A stretch of 64,000 nucleotides of DNA from contig NZ_CP027786.1 in assembly GCF_003795145.1 (NCBI RefSeq), positions 806,001-870,000 of the forward strand. The letters are read 5' to 3'. Below, one piece after another: positions 20,126-30,471 of the stretch. Each line of letters opens with the position of its first letter. The stretch's first letter is position 1. Source of the stretch: Tetragenococcus koreensis (lineage in GTDB: Bacteria; Bacillota; Bacilli; Lactobacillales; Enterococcaceae). The notes beneath the pieces are model-generated. The model ran no database searches, was not told the origin of the DNA, and was given only the letters and a program-made list of their open reading frames with translations. Position numbers and translations under genes: made by a program.

Positions 20126-20178
20126 TTTTAAGAGATAAGAGAAACGTTTCCTTCTCCCTTACCTCTAAAAAGAGTACT
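20126..20178. other. inverted repeat between pdhB and pdhC
   Basis: GAGATAAGAGAA and TTCTCCCTTACCTC pair imperfectly around ACGTTTCC, giving a stem of about 12 pairs with a two-base bulge in the intercistronic gap. It could be an RNA processing or stabilising site. Its loop region GAAACGTTTCC is itself palindromic and only loosely cre-like. Confidence 0.4.
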
Positions 20179-20194
20179 CATTTACTTTGTGCAA

Positions 20195-21172
20195 TTAGAA
20201 GTTTGCGATTTCTTTGACTTTTTCTTCAATATCTGCTGCATTTGGCAACCAAATTCCTTCAGCTTGACCAAATGGGAAAACAGTATCTGGTGCAGAAACT
20301 CGTCCGATTGGTGCTTCTAATGAAAGGATTGCTTTTTCAGCAATATCAGAAGAAATTTTCGCAGCAACGCCTGCTTGTTTTTGCGCTTCTTGCACAACAA
20401 CAACTCGGTTTGTTTTTTCTACTGACGCAATAATTGTTTCCATGTCAATTGGAGAAACAGTGCGTAAATCGATAACTTCCACGCTAATGTTTTCTTTTGC
20501 CAAGTTTTCAGCTGCTTTTAAAGATTCACGAACCATTGCGCCATAAGTTACAATGGTAATGTCGTTTCCTTCTTTAGCAATCCCTGCTTTATCCAATGGC
20601 ACTTCATATTCACCATCTGGAACTTCTTCACGGAATGAACGATAAAGTTTCATATGTTCTAAATAAACAACTGGGTCATTACTTTTAATAGAAGAGATCA
20701 ATAGCCCTTTTGCATCATAAGGATTTGAAGGAATAACTACACGAATACCTGGTGCTTGAGCAATCAGTCCTTCTAAGTTATCAGAGTGCAATTCTGGTGT
20801 ATGCACACCGCCACCAAATGGCGCGCGAAGGGTAATTGGTAGATTACGGGTGCTGCCCATACGATAACGTGTACGTGCGATTTGTCCCACAATTTCATCC
20901 ATTGCTTCAAACACAAAACCGAAGAATTGAATTTCAGGCACAGCTCGGTAGCCTTCTAAAGCCAAACCAAAAGACAAGCCCATAATACCGGATTCAGCTA
21001 ATGGTGTATCAAAGACTTGCTCTTCACCGAATTTATCTTGCAAATCAGCAGTCGCACGGAATACCCCGCCGTTTTTACCAACGTCTTCACCAAAAACTAA
21101 GACATCTTTATCATTTTCCAATTCAACAGCTAAGGCATCAGTGATTGCTTGAATCATTGTTTTTTGTGCCAT
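20195..21172 (-). CDS. pdhB: Pyruvate dehydrogenase E1 component, beta subunit
   Basis: A 325-residue transketolase-like subunit, [19 protein letters not shown], with [19 protein letters not shown] and [16 protein letters not shown], which are standard for E1-beta. With the alpha subunit it decarboxylates pyruvate using thiamine diphosphate and reductively acetylates lipoate. It starts two bases after pdhA, so the two are coupled. Length equals the family norm. Confidence 0.98.
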   Translation of the reverse strand: MAQKTMIQAITDALAVELENDKDVLVFGEDVGKNGGVFRATADLQDKFGEEQVFDTPLAESGIMGLSFGLALEGYRAVPEIQFFGFVFEAMDEIVGQIARTRYRMGSTRNLPITLRAPFGGGVHTPELHSDNLEGLIAQAPGIRVVIPSNPYDAKGLLISSIKSNDPVVYLEHMKLYRSFREEVPDGEYEVPLDKAGIAKEGNDITIVTYGAMVRESLKAAENLAKENISVEVIDLRTVSPIDMETIIASVEKTNRVVVVQEAQKQAGVAAKISSDIAEKAILSLEAPIGRVSAPDTVFPFGQAEGIWLPNAADIEEKVKEIANF

Positions 21173-21174
21173 GA

Positions 21175-22302
<1,128 letters not shown>

Positions 22303-22330
22303 TTAATCGATTGATTCTATATTCTGAGTC

Positions 22331-22359
22331 ATTATAACAGCAAAAAAATTCTGTATTAC
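22331..22359 (-). promoter_or_regulatory. promoter of the pdh operon
   Basis: A perfect TATAAT (22331-22336 on the minus strand) precedes pdhA; the -35 region around 22354-22359 (GTAATA/TAATAC) is weak. The remaining gap to 22690 is AT-rich with no certain gene; a 43-codon open fragment is discussed separately. Confidence 0.5.
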
Positions 22360-22693
22360 TGTTTTAACCACTTACAACTATAAAATTATCATTTTTATCA
22401 CAAAAAAACAAGTACAATGTTCATTAAAATTGTATTATTCCCGTTTTATAGCAGTCAGAAGTTAAAGTTTTAAAAAATTATAAACAATTTGAGGAAACGT
22501 TTGCTTTCGTGAATCAAGTTCGTGCTCTTCATCACAAAATTAGTACAGTTAAAAAAAAGAAACAATACAGTATGCAGTAATTCATATTTTGACTGATTAT
22601 TTTAATGTGAAATTTTGCGCGAATGTATCAAAAATTAAAACAGTCCCTCTATTGGCGCTTTTTTGGCTTATTTCTCAAATTTATTATTATACT

Positions 22694-22726
22694 AAAAAAG
22701 ATGAGATATAAAACCTCACCTTTTTT
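22694..22726 (-). terminator. terminator of mgtA
   Basis: On the minus strand AAAAAAGGTGAG pairs with CTCATCTTTTTT (one G-U pair) a few bases after the mgtA stop codon. Confidence 0.85.
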
Positions 22727-22737
22727 GAACCTCTTAT

Positions 22738-25329
22738 TTAAATCCATTCTTTATTAATCGCAATATAAATTCGTTTAACCACTTCTACTGTCAAAAGATA
22801 GGCCGGAACAATTAAGAAGAAATAAATCCAATAATTATTCGGCAATTGCTCAAAATCAAATGCTTCGCGTAATGGCGTTAAAATAATCAATCCTCCTAGT
22901 AAACAAGCGATAATACTCGTTAATGTAACTTGCCAGGAAGCATGGCTATCAATTAAGGACCGTTTGCTAGTACGTAAGAAGTGGACAACCAAAGTTTGGG
23001 TAATCAAACCAATAGCAAACCAACCTGTTTGGAACAGCCCTTGCTCACTAACAGTATTAGCTTCAATGATATACCACATCACAAAAAAGGTAGCAATATC
23101 AAAAATACTGCTGATAGGACCAATACAAAGCGTAAATTTCAATAGTCCCTTAACTTTCCATTTAACTGGTGCACTAAGTTCTCTTTCATCTACATTATCC
23201 CATGGGAGCGCTAACTGAGCCATGTCATAAATCAAATTTTGAACTAATAATTGAAGCGAAAGCATGGGTAGAAACGGCAGAAAAGCGCTCGCCGCTAGAA
23301 TCGTAAAGACATTTCCAAAATTGGAACTGATCGTCATCTTGATATATTTCATCATATTACTGAAAACGCGACGACCTTCAGTAACGCCTTGAGCAAGTAC
23401 ATTCAAACTTTTTTCCAGCAGAATAATGGAACTGGCATCTCTGGTAATATCGGCGGCTGTGTCAACAGAAATTCCTACGTCTGCCGTTCTTAATGCAGGC
23501 GCATCATTAATCCCATCACCCATAAAACCAACTGTATGTTTTTTACTTTGTAAAATTTCAATAATCCGCGATTTTTGTTGCGGATTTAATTTGGCAAATA
23601 AATGAACGTGATCTACTTTAGTTGTTAGTTCTTCGTCAGACATCTCTTCAATTTCTTTACCTAATAACCAATCGTCAACTGCAATTCCAACATCATTGCA
23701 TACTTTTTTTGCAGCAATATCATTATCTCCAGTTAAAACTTTCACGACTACGCCATGTTGATGCAATGAATCGATAGCAGTTTTCGCTGTTTCCTTTGCT
23801 GGATCTAGAAAGCAGACAAACCCCAATAGTTCCATATCTTTTTCGTCATCAGTGGAATAAATAGCTTCTTCATGCACATCGGTTCGTATTGCCACAGTCA
23901 ATACACGCATACCTTGTTCATTTAACTTACGGTTAAGTGCGCGCAATTCTTTTCTCAAATCTTCGTTCAAAGGAACTGTCTGATTTTGCCATCTAACAGC
24001 GGAGCAAGTTTCTTCCATTTCTTCGACGGCACCTTTAGTAAACATCAGTTGATGGTTGCCATCCACTTTTACTACTGCTGTTTGACGACGGCGAGCAAAA
24101 TCAAAAGGAATCTCATCGATTTTTTCAATTTCTTTATAAGGTAAATGTTTATTGTTTTCATCATAATAATCGATCAGTGCACGATCCATAAGATTTTTCC
24201 AACCTGTTTGATAAAAAGCATTCATATAAGCAATATCAAGAACTTCACTATTTTCATCCCCAGAAGAATCCAGATGCTGTACCAATACTACACGATCCTC
24301 GGTAATGGTTCCGGTCTTATCCGTGCATAATACATCCATACCGCCTAAGTTTTGAATAGCTGGGAGCTCTTTTACGATCACTTTTTCTTTAGATAGTGTC
24401 ATCGCGCCCTTTGCTAAATTCGTCGTCACAATCATAGGTAGCATTTCAGGTGTAAGACCTACTGCTACAGCGATGGCAAAGAAGAAAGCTTGTGTCCAGT
24501 CGCCTTTTGTCAATCCGTTTAATACAAATACAATAGGAAATAGAATAAAAACCATTCGTAACAATAATTTACTAATTTGCGTTAGGCCTTGATTAAATGC
24601 TGTGTTATTACGTTGTTTTGAAGCGTTTTGGGCAATGTCACCAAAAAAGGTATTTTGTCCTGTTTTTAAAATAATAGCTTTTGCCTGACCACTTAACACA
24701 TCCGTTCCCATAAAAACCAAGTTGTCCATTTCAACAGCTGAATCTTTTTGGGCTTTTTCCTGATCAACTTCAGCAAATTTTTCTACCGGCATGGATTCTC
24801 CAGTCAAAGAAGATTGGTTGACGAACAAATCTTTCGTCCAAACTAGTACTGCATCAGCCGGAATCATATCGCCGGTTTCCAACGTCAGTAGGTCCCCTGG
24901 CACGACATTTTCCATCGGTATTTCATTTGTTTCAGCAACACGTGTGATCGCACAAGTATTTTCGATGAATTCTTTTAGCTCTATACTCGCTTTTTGTGAA
25001 CGATATTCTTGCACAAAAGTAATCAATGTGCTCGCTAAAATCATGACTGCCATCACAATGCCAGCGTCTAAATCATTGGTAAGAAAAGATATTACCATTA
25101 GAAAAGCCAGCACAAAAACAAATGGATCGCGAAAAGCACGTAAGAAAATTTTCCATGCTGGTAGTGGCTTTTGCGCATTTACTCGATTTTCACCATACTC
25201 TTCTAGTCTTTTTTTAGCATCTTCTTCAGATAGACCTTTGTCAGACGTACGTAAAGTCATCATTATTTCTCTTTGTGAATATAAACCTAATTGTTTAATT
25301 TCTCTTTCTTTATTTTGTGGTGTTCTCAT
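22738..25329 (-). CDS. mgtA: Magnesium-importing P-type ATPase (P3B)
   Basis: An 863-residue P-type ATPase with the phosphorylation motif CTDKTGTITED, the A-domain TGES, the hinge GDGINDAPALRTADVGISVD, and the MgtA-specific C-terminal segment LVQNLIYDMAQLALPWDNVD. It moves Mg2+ into the cell. About ten membrane segments are visible. Expression is controlled by the M-box riboswitch upstream, which independently confirms the substrate. GGAGGAG precedes the ATG, just after a second stem-loop. Length is slightly below the 900 residues of the enteric protein, which is normal for Firmicutes. Confidence 0.96.
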   Translation of the reverse strand: MRTPQNKEREIKQLGLYSQREIMMTLRTSDKGLSEEDAKKRLEEYGENRVNAQKPLPAWKIFLRAFRDPFVFVLAFLMVISFLTNDLDAGIVMAVMILASTLITFVQEYRSQKASIELKEFIENTCAITRVAETNEIPMENVVPGDLLTLETGDMIPADAVLVWTKDLFVNQSSLTGESMPVEKFAEVDQEKAQKDSAVEMDNLVFMGTDVLSGQAKAIILKTGQNTFFGDIAQNASKQRNNTAFNQGLTQISKLLLRMVFILFPIVFVLNGLTKGDWTQAFFFAIAVAVGLTPEMLPMIVTTNLAKGAMTLSKEKVIVKELPAIQNLGGMDVLCTDKTGTITEDRVVLVQHLDSSGDENSEVLDIAYMNAFYQTGWKNLMDRALIDYYDENNKHLPYKEIEKIDEIPFDFARRRQTAVVKVDGNHQLMFTKGAVEEMEETCSAVRWQNQTVPLNEDLRKELRALNRKLNEQGMRVLTVAIRTDVHEEAIYSTDDEKDMELLGFVCFLDPAKETAKTAIDSLHQHGVVVKVLTGDNDIAAKKVCNDVGIAVDDWLLGKEIEEMSDEELTTKVDHVHLFAKLNPQQKSRIIEILQSKKHTVGFMGDGINDAPALRTADVGISVDTAADITRDASSIILLEKSLNVLAQGVTEGRRVFSNMMKYIKMTISSNFGNVFTILAASAFLPFLPMLSLQLLVQNLIYDMAQLALPWDNVDERELSAPVKWKVKGLLKFTLCIGPISSIFDIATFFVMWYIIEANTVSEQGLFQTGWFAIGLITQTLVVHFLRTSKRSLIDSHASWQVTLTSIIACLLGGLIILTPLREAFDFEQLPNNYWIYFFLIVPAYLLTVEVVKRIYIAINKEWI

Positions 25330-25349
25330 GTTCTCTCCTCCAAGCTCTT

Positions 25350-25376
25350 GCTAGGAGACGCTAACGATCCCCTAGC
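25350..25376 (-). promoter_or_regulatory. stem-loop just upstream of the mgtA ribosome-binding site
   Basis: GCTAGGGGA pairs with TCTCCTAGC (one G-U pair) on the minus strand, ending a few bases before the Shine-Dalgarno sequence. It lies downstream of the riboswitch terminator and could add a second layer of control, or be a transcript-stabilising element. Confidence 0.45.
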
Positions 25377-25484
25377 TATTTTTAGTTATTCTTTTAGTTT
25401 TACACTGGGGATCCTCCATTACTATCGCCTCTCTTTCTAAAACTCAAAAAAATTGAGTCATTGTTAAAGTGAAAGACGTCACCA

Positions 25485-25522
25485 CAAAAAAACTGCGCAT
25501 ACTCAACAATGAGCGTGCACAG
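25485..25522 (-). terminator. expression-platform terminator of the M-box
   Basis: On the minus strand TGTGCACGCTCA pairs with TGAGTATGCGCA (one mismatch, two wobble pairs), followed by GTTTTTTTG. It sits about 25 bases after the aptamer, as expected for Mg2+-induced termination. Confidence 0.85.
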
Positions 25523-25544
25523 TAATATAAATAACTTATGAACT

Positions 25545-25703
25545 TATGGCCATCGTCGAGCTTTGACACTATACGTCGTAGACCACAAAAATGTCGTCAG
25601 CTACGTTATGGATGACCTTTTCGAGCATCCATGTTATACCAGCTAAGAGTCTCTCGATCCTTTCGCGGCAGCAGCTTATTTCCGTATAGGAGCCTCACCT
25701 AAC
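25545..25703 (-). ncRNA. M-box (ykoK-type) magnesium riboswitch aptamer
   Basis: The minus strand starts GTTAGGTGAGGCTCCTATAC, then carries GCTGCTGCC, a long middle hairpin with CATGGATG/CATCCATAAC, and ends GTGTCAAAGCTCGACGATGG. These are the conserved blocks of the M-box in the right order. High Mg2+ folds it so that the downstream terminator forms, switching off mgtA. It lies in the 5' leader of mgtA with a -35/-10 pair just upstream. Confidence 0.96.
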
Positions 25704-25725
25704 AATTATTTAATTTTCTAACCAC

Positions 25726-25754
25726 AGAGTAACGGATATAAAATTTTTCGTCAA
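25726..25754 (-). promoter_or_regulatory. promoter of the mgtA leader
   Basis: TTGACG (25749-25754) and TACTCT (25726-25731) are 17 bases apart on the minus strand; transcription would begin about 15 bases before the riboswitch. The -35 is strong, the -10 weak. Confidence 0.55.
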
Positions 25755-25939
25755 TAGAAAACTATTTCTTGCAGCCATAATGTAAGTTTCTTTAAACAAT
25801 ATGTTAAAAAAAGCGAATATTGCATGGTTGCAACTCTATTCTTTGTCAGAATAGAACACTTTCTTGTACAATCCTTTATCTGATAATAAATTGACAAGTC
25901 ATTGACCTTAACTCTTATCAAATCAACCAAAACAGTATT

Positions 25940-27049
25940 TTACTTATCTTGAATAAAATACTCGCTAATCGCATCTAAAATATATTCACTAGCAAAACCA
26001 TCACCATAAGGATTTTTAGCTTGTGCCATTGCCATATAAGCTTGTGGGTCGTTCAATAATTTTTTTGTCGAATGATAAACATCTTCTTCTTGAGTTCCAA
26101 TTAACTTTAACGTGCCTGCATCGATTCCTTCGGGCCGCTCGGTTGTATCTCTTAAAACGAGTACCGGTACGCCCAATGAAGGAGCTTCTTCTTGCACACC
26201 GCCAGAGTCACTTAAAACTAAATAGCTATTGGCAATAAAGTTATGAAAATCGACCACATCTAAAGGTTCTATCAACCGAACATTATCTAAGTCAGCTAAT
26301 TTTTCTTGAGCTAACTTGCGTACCTGTGGATTTTTATGCATAGGAAAAACAATAGAAACATCAGCAAACTCTTTAGCAATCCGTCTTAAAGCAGAGAACA
26401 CTTGTGTCATTGGCTGACCCAAATTTTCCCGGCGATGCATAGTAAGTACCAATTGCCGCTGCCCATTTGGCGCTAATGAAGGCGCAGTATAGTCTTTTTT
26501 TACTGTAAATTTCATCGCGTCGATTGCTGTATTTCCGGTAATAATAATCGCCTTTTCAGGATGATTTTCAGCTAATAAATTCAGTTTACTTTGTTCAGTT
26601 GGAGCAAAAAATAAGTCTGCCAAGGCATCCGTCATTTGTCTATTCGCCTCTTCAGGAAATGGCGAATACTTATTCCAAGTTCTTAATCCAGCCTCTACAT
26701 GCCCGATGCGCACTTGCTGATAAAAAGCTGCGGTAGCTGCTGCAAAGGTCGTGGTAGTATCTCCGTGAACAAGTACCATGTCTGGCTGCTCTTTTTGTAA
26801 GATGGGTTGTAAATCGAGTAAGACTTTTGTTGTAATATCAGTCAATGTTTGACCTTGAGCCATGATATCTAAGTCATAGTCCGGAGCAATATCAAAAATC
26901 TGCAGTACTTGATCTAACATATCCCGATGCTGAGCTGTAATCACTGTTTTGGGTAGAAAACGTTCATCTTGTTTTAATGCATTGACAACTGGTGCCATTT
27001 TGATTGCTTCTGGCCGCGTGCCAAATATGGACATTACTTTAATCGGCAT
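25940..27049 (-). CDS. mnaA: UDP-N-acetylglucosamine 2-epimerase, non-hydrolysing
   Basis: A 369-residue enzyme (family also called WecB) that interconverts UDP-GlcNAc and UDP-ManNAc, precursor for wall teichoic acid linkage units and some capsules. Motifs: IFGTRPEAIKMAPV at the N terminus, VHGDTTTTFAA, GHVEAGLRT, MHRRENLG, and the substrate loop SGGVQEEAPSLGVPVLVLRD. I choose the ATG at 27049, which has GAGGTG six bases upstream; the open frame begins with a GTG at 27058. No other teichoic acid gene is adjacent. About 880 bases separate it from mgtA, mostly the riboswitch leader plus a short AT-rich gap with a small inverted repeat (25835-25855). Confidence 0.95.
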   Translation of the reverse strand: MPIKVMSIFGTRPEAIKMAPVVNALKQDERFLPKTVITAQHRDMLDQVLQIFDIAPDYDLDIMAQGQTLTDITTKVLLDLQPILQKEQPDMVLVHGDTTTTFAAATAAFYQQVRIGHVEAGLRTWNKYSPFPEEANRQMTDALADLFFAPTEQSKLNLLAENHPEKAIIITGNTAIDAMKFTVKKDYTAPSLAPNGQRQLVLTMHRRENLGQPMTQVFSALRRIAKEFADVSIVFPMHKNPQVRKLAQEKLADLDNVRLIEPLDVVDFHNFIANSYLVLSDSGGVQEEAPSLGVPVLVLRDTTERPEGIDAGTLKLIGTQEEDVYHSTKKLLNDPQAYMAMAQAKNPYGDGFASEYILDAISEYFIQDK

Positions 27050-27099
27050 CTCTTTCACCTCAGCATCATTTTATCAGACAAAGCAAAAACAAGCTATGC

Positions 27100-28086
27100 T
27101 TAAATGGTATCACCGTTAAAGATTGAATTTTTTACAATCGCATAATCTACGGTGCGAATGGAATCCAAGTCTTTACCACCAGCATAAGAGATAGAAGATT
27201 GTAAATCTTGTTGCATTTCAACCAAAGTATCTTTAAAAGATCCCTTATGAACAACCCAAATCTTTTTGCCTTCAACATTTTTCTTTTCACCCTTTTGAAA
27301 CTCAGAAGCAGAGCCAAAGTATTCTTTATAAACAGTGCCATCTTCAACTTTTGTTTCACCAGGCGATTCTTCATGACCCGCAAATAACGAACCAATCATG
27401 ACCATCGTTGCACCAAAACGTACGGATTTAGCTATATCACCATGGTTACGGATACCCCCATCAGCAATAATCGGTTTTCTAGCTGCTTTTGAACACCAAT
27501 GTAAAGCAGCTAACTGCCAACCGCCTGTACCAAATCCAGTCTTTAATTTCGTGATGCAGACTTTTCCAGGACCAATCCCAACTTTTGTCGCATCTGCGCC
27601 TGCATTTTCTAATTCACGGACAGCTTCAGGCGTACCCACATTACCGGCGATAACAAAAGTATACGGCAGCTTCTTCTTGATATATTGAATCATTGCAATC
27701 ACTGAGTTTGAATGGCCGTGTGCAATATCAATTGTGATATAATATGGAACCAAGTTTTCTTGTGCTAATTCATCAACAAAAGTGTATTCACCTTCTTTAA
27801 CGCCCACACTAATTGACGTAATGAGTCCCTTTTTCTTCATTTTTTTTATAAATGGAATTCTTGCTTGTTCATCAAAACGATGCATAATATAAAAATAACC
27901 ATTTTCTGCCAAAAATTCTGAAATAGTCTCATCTACGATCGTTTGCATATTCGCTGGCACTACTGGCATTTTAAATGTGTGTTTCCCTAAAGTAACGCTC
28001 GTATCGCATTCTGAGCGGCTGTCGACGATACATTTATTCGGTATTAATTGAATGTCCTCATAATCAAACACTTGCATATCAAACAT
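27100..28086 (-). CDS. guaC: GMP reductase
   Basis: A TIM-barrel enzyme of about 328 residues that reduces GMP to IMP with NADPH, letting guanine nucleotides be turned into adenine nucleotides. The N terminus [18 protein letters not shown] and the active-site loop [17 protein letters not shown], with the catalytic Cys, match the Firmicutes GuaC type and distinguish it from IMP dehydrogenase (no CBS domains). Start at 28086: GAGAGG is nine bases upstream; the ATG at 28095 touches the ribosome-binding site. It lies close to xpt, purK and purB, a purine neighbourhood. Confidence 0.96.
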   Translation of the reverse strand: MFDMQVFDYEDIQLIPNKCIVDSRSECDTSVTLGKHTFKMPVVPANMQTIVDETISEFLAENGYFYIMHRFDEQARIPFIKKMKKKGLITSISVGVKEGEYTFVDELAQENLVPYYITIDIAHGHSNSVIAMIQYIKKKLPYTFVIAGNVGTPEAVRELENAGADATKVGIGPGKVCITKLKTGFGTGGWQLAALHWCSKAARKPIIADGGIRNHGDIAKSVRFGATMVMIGSLFAGHEESPGETKVEDGTVYKEYFGSASEFQKGEKKNVEGKKIWVVHKGSFKDTLVEMQQDLQSSISYAGGKDLDSIRTVDYAIVKNSIFNGDTI

Positions 28087-28186
28087 CGATAACATCCTCT
28101 CGCTTCATTCGTTAATTTTTTCAAACCTCTAACAACTTAGCGTATATGAATAATTTTTGCAACTAAAGCTTAGCTTTTAGATAAAT

Positions 28187-28232
28187 AAAACAGCCGATCG
28201 TTCGTTTATTACGAACAATCGACTGCTTTTTT
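28187..28232 (-). terminator. terminator of the purK-purB-aldo/keto reductase unit
   Basis: CAGCCGATCGTTCGT and ACGAACAATCGACTG pair with small mismatches around TTATT, followed in minus reading by a T run. It is immediately after the aldo/keto reductase stop codon and separates it from guaC. Confidence 0.88.
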
Positions 28233-29145
28233 ATGGTAACTTATTTCCAGCTGCTAAATAAAGTTGATACCAATCTTTTCTGCTTAATTGGATTTCAGAA
28301 GCTTGAGCGATTTCTTCGATTCGTTGGATGTTCATCGTACCCGCAATCACTTGCATATTCGCTGGATGACGTAAAACCCAGGCTGAAGCAAGGCCGTTCG
28401 GTGTCGTGTTATATTTTTCAGCTAGCTCATCTAATTTTTGATTTAATTCTGGAAAACGAACATTGTCTATAAAGACTTCTTTAACAGAACTAGCTTGATA
28501 AGGTGACCATGCTTGAATTGTCATGTTTTCCAAACGAGAGAATTCTAAAATCTCACCATCACGAACGTTCGCTTGTTCTTCTTTCCGATTGACATATAAG
28601 CCTTCATCAATCATTCCCGTATGCATTAGACCAAATTGTAGCTGATTGGCCACTAATGGTTGTTTGACTACACTTTGCAGCAATTTGATTTGTGCTGGAT
28701 TATGATTACTTACGCCAAAATGACGAACTTTTCCTTGAGTAGCTAGTTCATCAAAAGCGGCAGCTACTTCTTCAGGTTCCATCAATGTATCAGGACGATG
28801 TAAAAGCAAAGAATCCAGATAGTCGGTCTGCAAACGTTCTAAGCTGCTATTAACCGCTTCAATAATATGATTTTTCGAAAAATCATACATTTCACCTGGA
28901 ACAATGCCACATTTTGATTGGATAAATAAATCTTCTCGTTTGATAGAAGTTTTGGCTAAATTTTTAGCAAAAATTTGTTCGCATTCACCTTTGCCATATA
29001 TATCTGCATGATCAAAAAATGTAATTCCGTTATCAGCTGCCGTTTGAATCACTTGTGCCGGATCAGAAGCCGAGTTCATACGCATACAACCTAAAACCAC
29101 ACTTGGTACTTCAATACCGGTTGAACCAAATTTCACTTGTTTCAT
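28231..29145 (-). CDS. Aldo/keto reductase
   Basis: A 304-residue (beta/alpha)8 NADPH-dependent oxidoreductase. It shows the family marks DHADIYGKGECE with the catalytic Asp and Tyr, the catalytic Lys in IQSKCG, LLHRPD and the C-terminal cofactor loop VIAGTMNIQRIEEI. It resembles the E. coli YdhF group. The substrate cannot be told. It lies 14 bases after purB, so it is on the same transcript, although no purine role is known. Confidence 0.9.
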   Translation of the reverse strand: MKQVKFGSTGIEVPSVVLGCMRMNSASDPAQVIQTAADNGITFFDHADIYGKGECEQIFAKNLAKTSIKREDLFIQSKCGIVPGEMYDFSKNHIIEAVNSSLERLQTDYLDSLLLHRPDTLMEPEEVAAAFDELATQGKVRHFGVSNHNPAQIKLLQSVVKQPLVANQLQFGLMHTGMIDEGLYVNRKEEQANVRDGEILEFSRLENMTIQAWSPYQASSVKEVFIDNVRFPELNQKLDELAEKYNTTPNGLASAWVLRHPANMQVIAGTMNIQRIEEIAQASEIQLSRKDWYQLYLAAGNKLP

Positions 29146-29159
29146 CTATATTTCCTCCT

Positions 29160-30455
29160 TTAATCGATGCCTACTCGTTTAAAAATTTCATCTACATGTT
29201 TTAAATGGTAGTGATAATCAAAAGCGTCATTCATTTCGTCTTCAGATAATACGTCTGTGATTTGTTCATCATTTTCCAACAAGGAACGAAAATCTATCTG
29301 TTCATCCCACGCTTCTGCCGTTTTTGGTTGAATTAAATCATAAGCTTCTTCCCTTGTCATTCCGTGGTCAATTAATTTTAATAGTACACGTTGACTATAA
29401 ATGAGCCCAAAAGTCGCGCCCATATTTTTTTTCATATTTTCAGGTAATACCGTGAGATTATCTAAGATATTGTTAAATCTATTTAACATGTAATCCAGTA
29501 AAATCGTGGTATCCGGAATAATGATCCGTTCAGCTGAAGAATGAGAAATATCTCGTTCATGCCATAATGAAACATCTTCATATGCCGTAACCATATGTCC
29601 ACGCATCACTCGCGCTAGACCTGCCATATTTTCAGAACCAATTGGATTTCTTTTATGCGGCATAGCTGAAGACCCTTTTTGTCCTGGAGCAAAAAATTCT
29701 TCCACTTCCCGCGTTTCAGATTTTTGTAAACTGCGAATTTCGGTTCCAAATTTTTCAATACTCGTCGCAACTAATGCCATACTAGCAATATATTCCGCAT
29801 GCAAGTCACGCGGTAAAACTTGGGTGGAAATGTCTTGTGCACGTAGTCCTAATTTATCACAAACGTATTGCTCGACAAATGGTGGAATATTGGCAAAAGT
29901 TCCCACAGCACCACTAATTTTCCCAGCTTCTACTCCTTTAGCCGCGTGTTCAAAACGTTCGATTTGACGTTTTACTTCCGCATACCATAACGCAAGTTTT
30001 AAACCGAAAGTTGTTGGTTCAGCGTGAACACCGTGCGTTCTGCCCATCATTACCGTATATTTATAATCTTTCGCTTTTTTAGCAATTGTTTCCGCAAATT
30101 TTTCTAAGTCGTCTCGCAAAATTTCATTGGCTTGTTTCATTAAATAACCATAAGCTGTATCAACAACATCGGTAGAAGTCAGTCCATAGTGAATCCATTT
30201 TCTTTCTTCGCCCAATGATTCAGAAACGGCACGTGTAAAGCTGACCACATCATGTTTGGTTTGTGCTTCAATTTCTTGAATTCGTGAAATATCAAATGTG
30301 GCGTTAGCTTTAATTTTTTCCACATCTTTTTGTGGAATCTCGCCTAGTTCCGCCCAAGCTTCGTCGGCTAGAATTTCGGTCTCAAGCCAAGCGTTATAAC
30401 GGTTTTCATCCGACCATATTTTTCCCATCTCTTTGCGTGTATAACGTGCTAACAT
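29160..30455 (-). CDS. purB: Adenylosuccinate lyase
   Basis: A 431-residue enzyme that acts twice in purine synthesis, releasing fumarate from SAICAR and from adenylosuccinate. It shows the lyase superfamily signature [17 protein letters not shown] and the catalytic-His region [16 protein letters not shown]. Length matches the Gram-positive type. It starts 16 bases after purK in the order purK-purB. Confidence 0.97.
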   Translation of the reverse strand: MLARYTRKEMGKIWSDENRYNAWLETEILADEAWAELGEIPQKDVEKIKANATFDISRIQEIEAQTKHDVVSFTRAVSESLGEERKWIHYGLTSTDVVDTAYGYLMKQANEILRDDLEKFAETIAKKAKDYKYTVMMGRTHGVHAEPTTFGLKLALWYAEVKRQIERFEHAAKGVEAGKISGAVGTFANIPPFVEQYVCDKLGLRAQDISTQVLPRDLHAEYIASMALVATSIEKFGTEIRSLQKSETREVEEFFAPGQKGSSAMPHKRNPIGSENMAGLARVMRGHMVTAYEDVSLWHERDISHSSAERIIIPDTTILLDYMLNRFNNILDNLTVLPENMKKNMGATFGLIYSQRVLLKLIDHGMTREEAYDLIQPKTAEAWDEQIDFRSLLENDEQITDVLSEDEMNDAFDYHYHLKHVDEIFKRVGID

Positions 30456-30471
30456 GTTTTTCTCCTTCTAG

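Noticed and set aside
25835-25855. Terminator of mnaA (TCTATTCT/AGAATAGA)
   Set aside because: The stem is short and no T tract follows on the minus strand; it could be chance.
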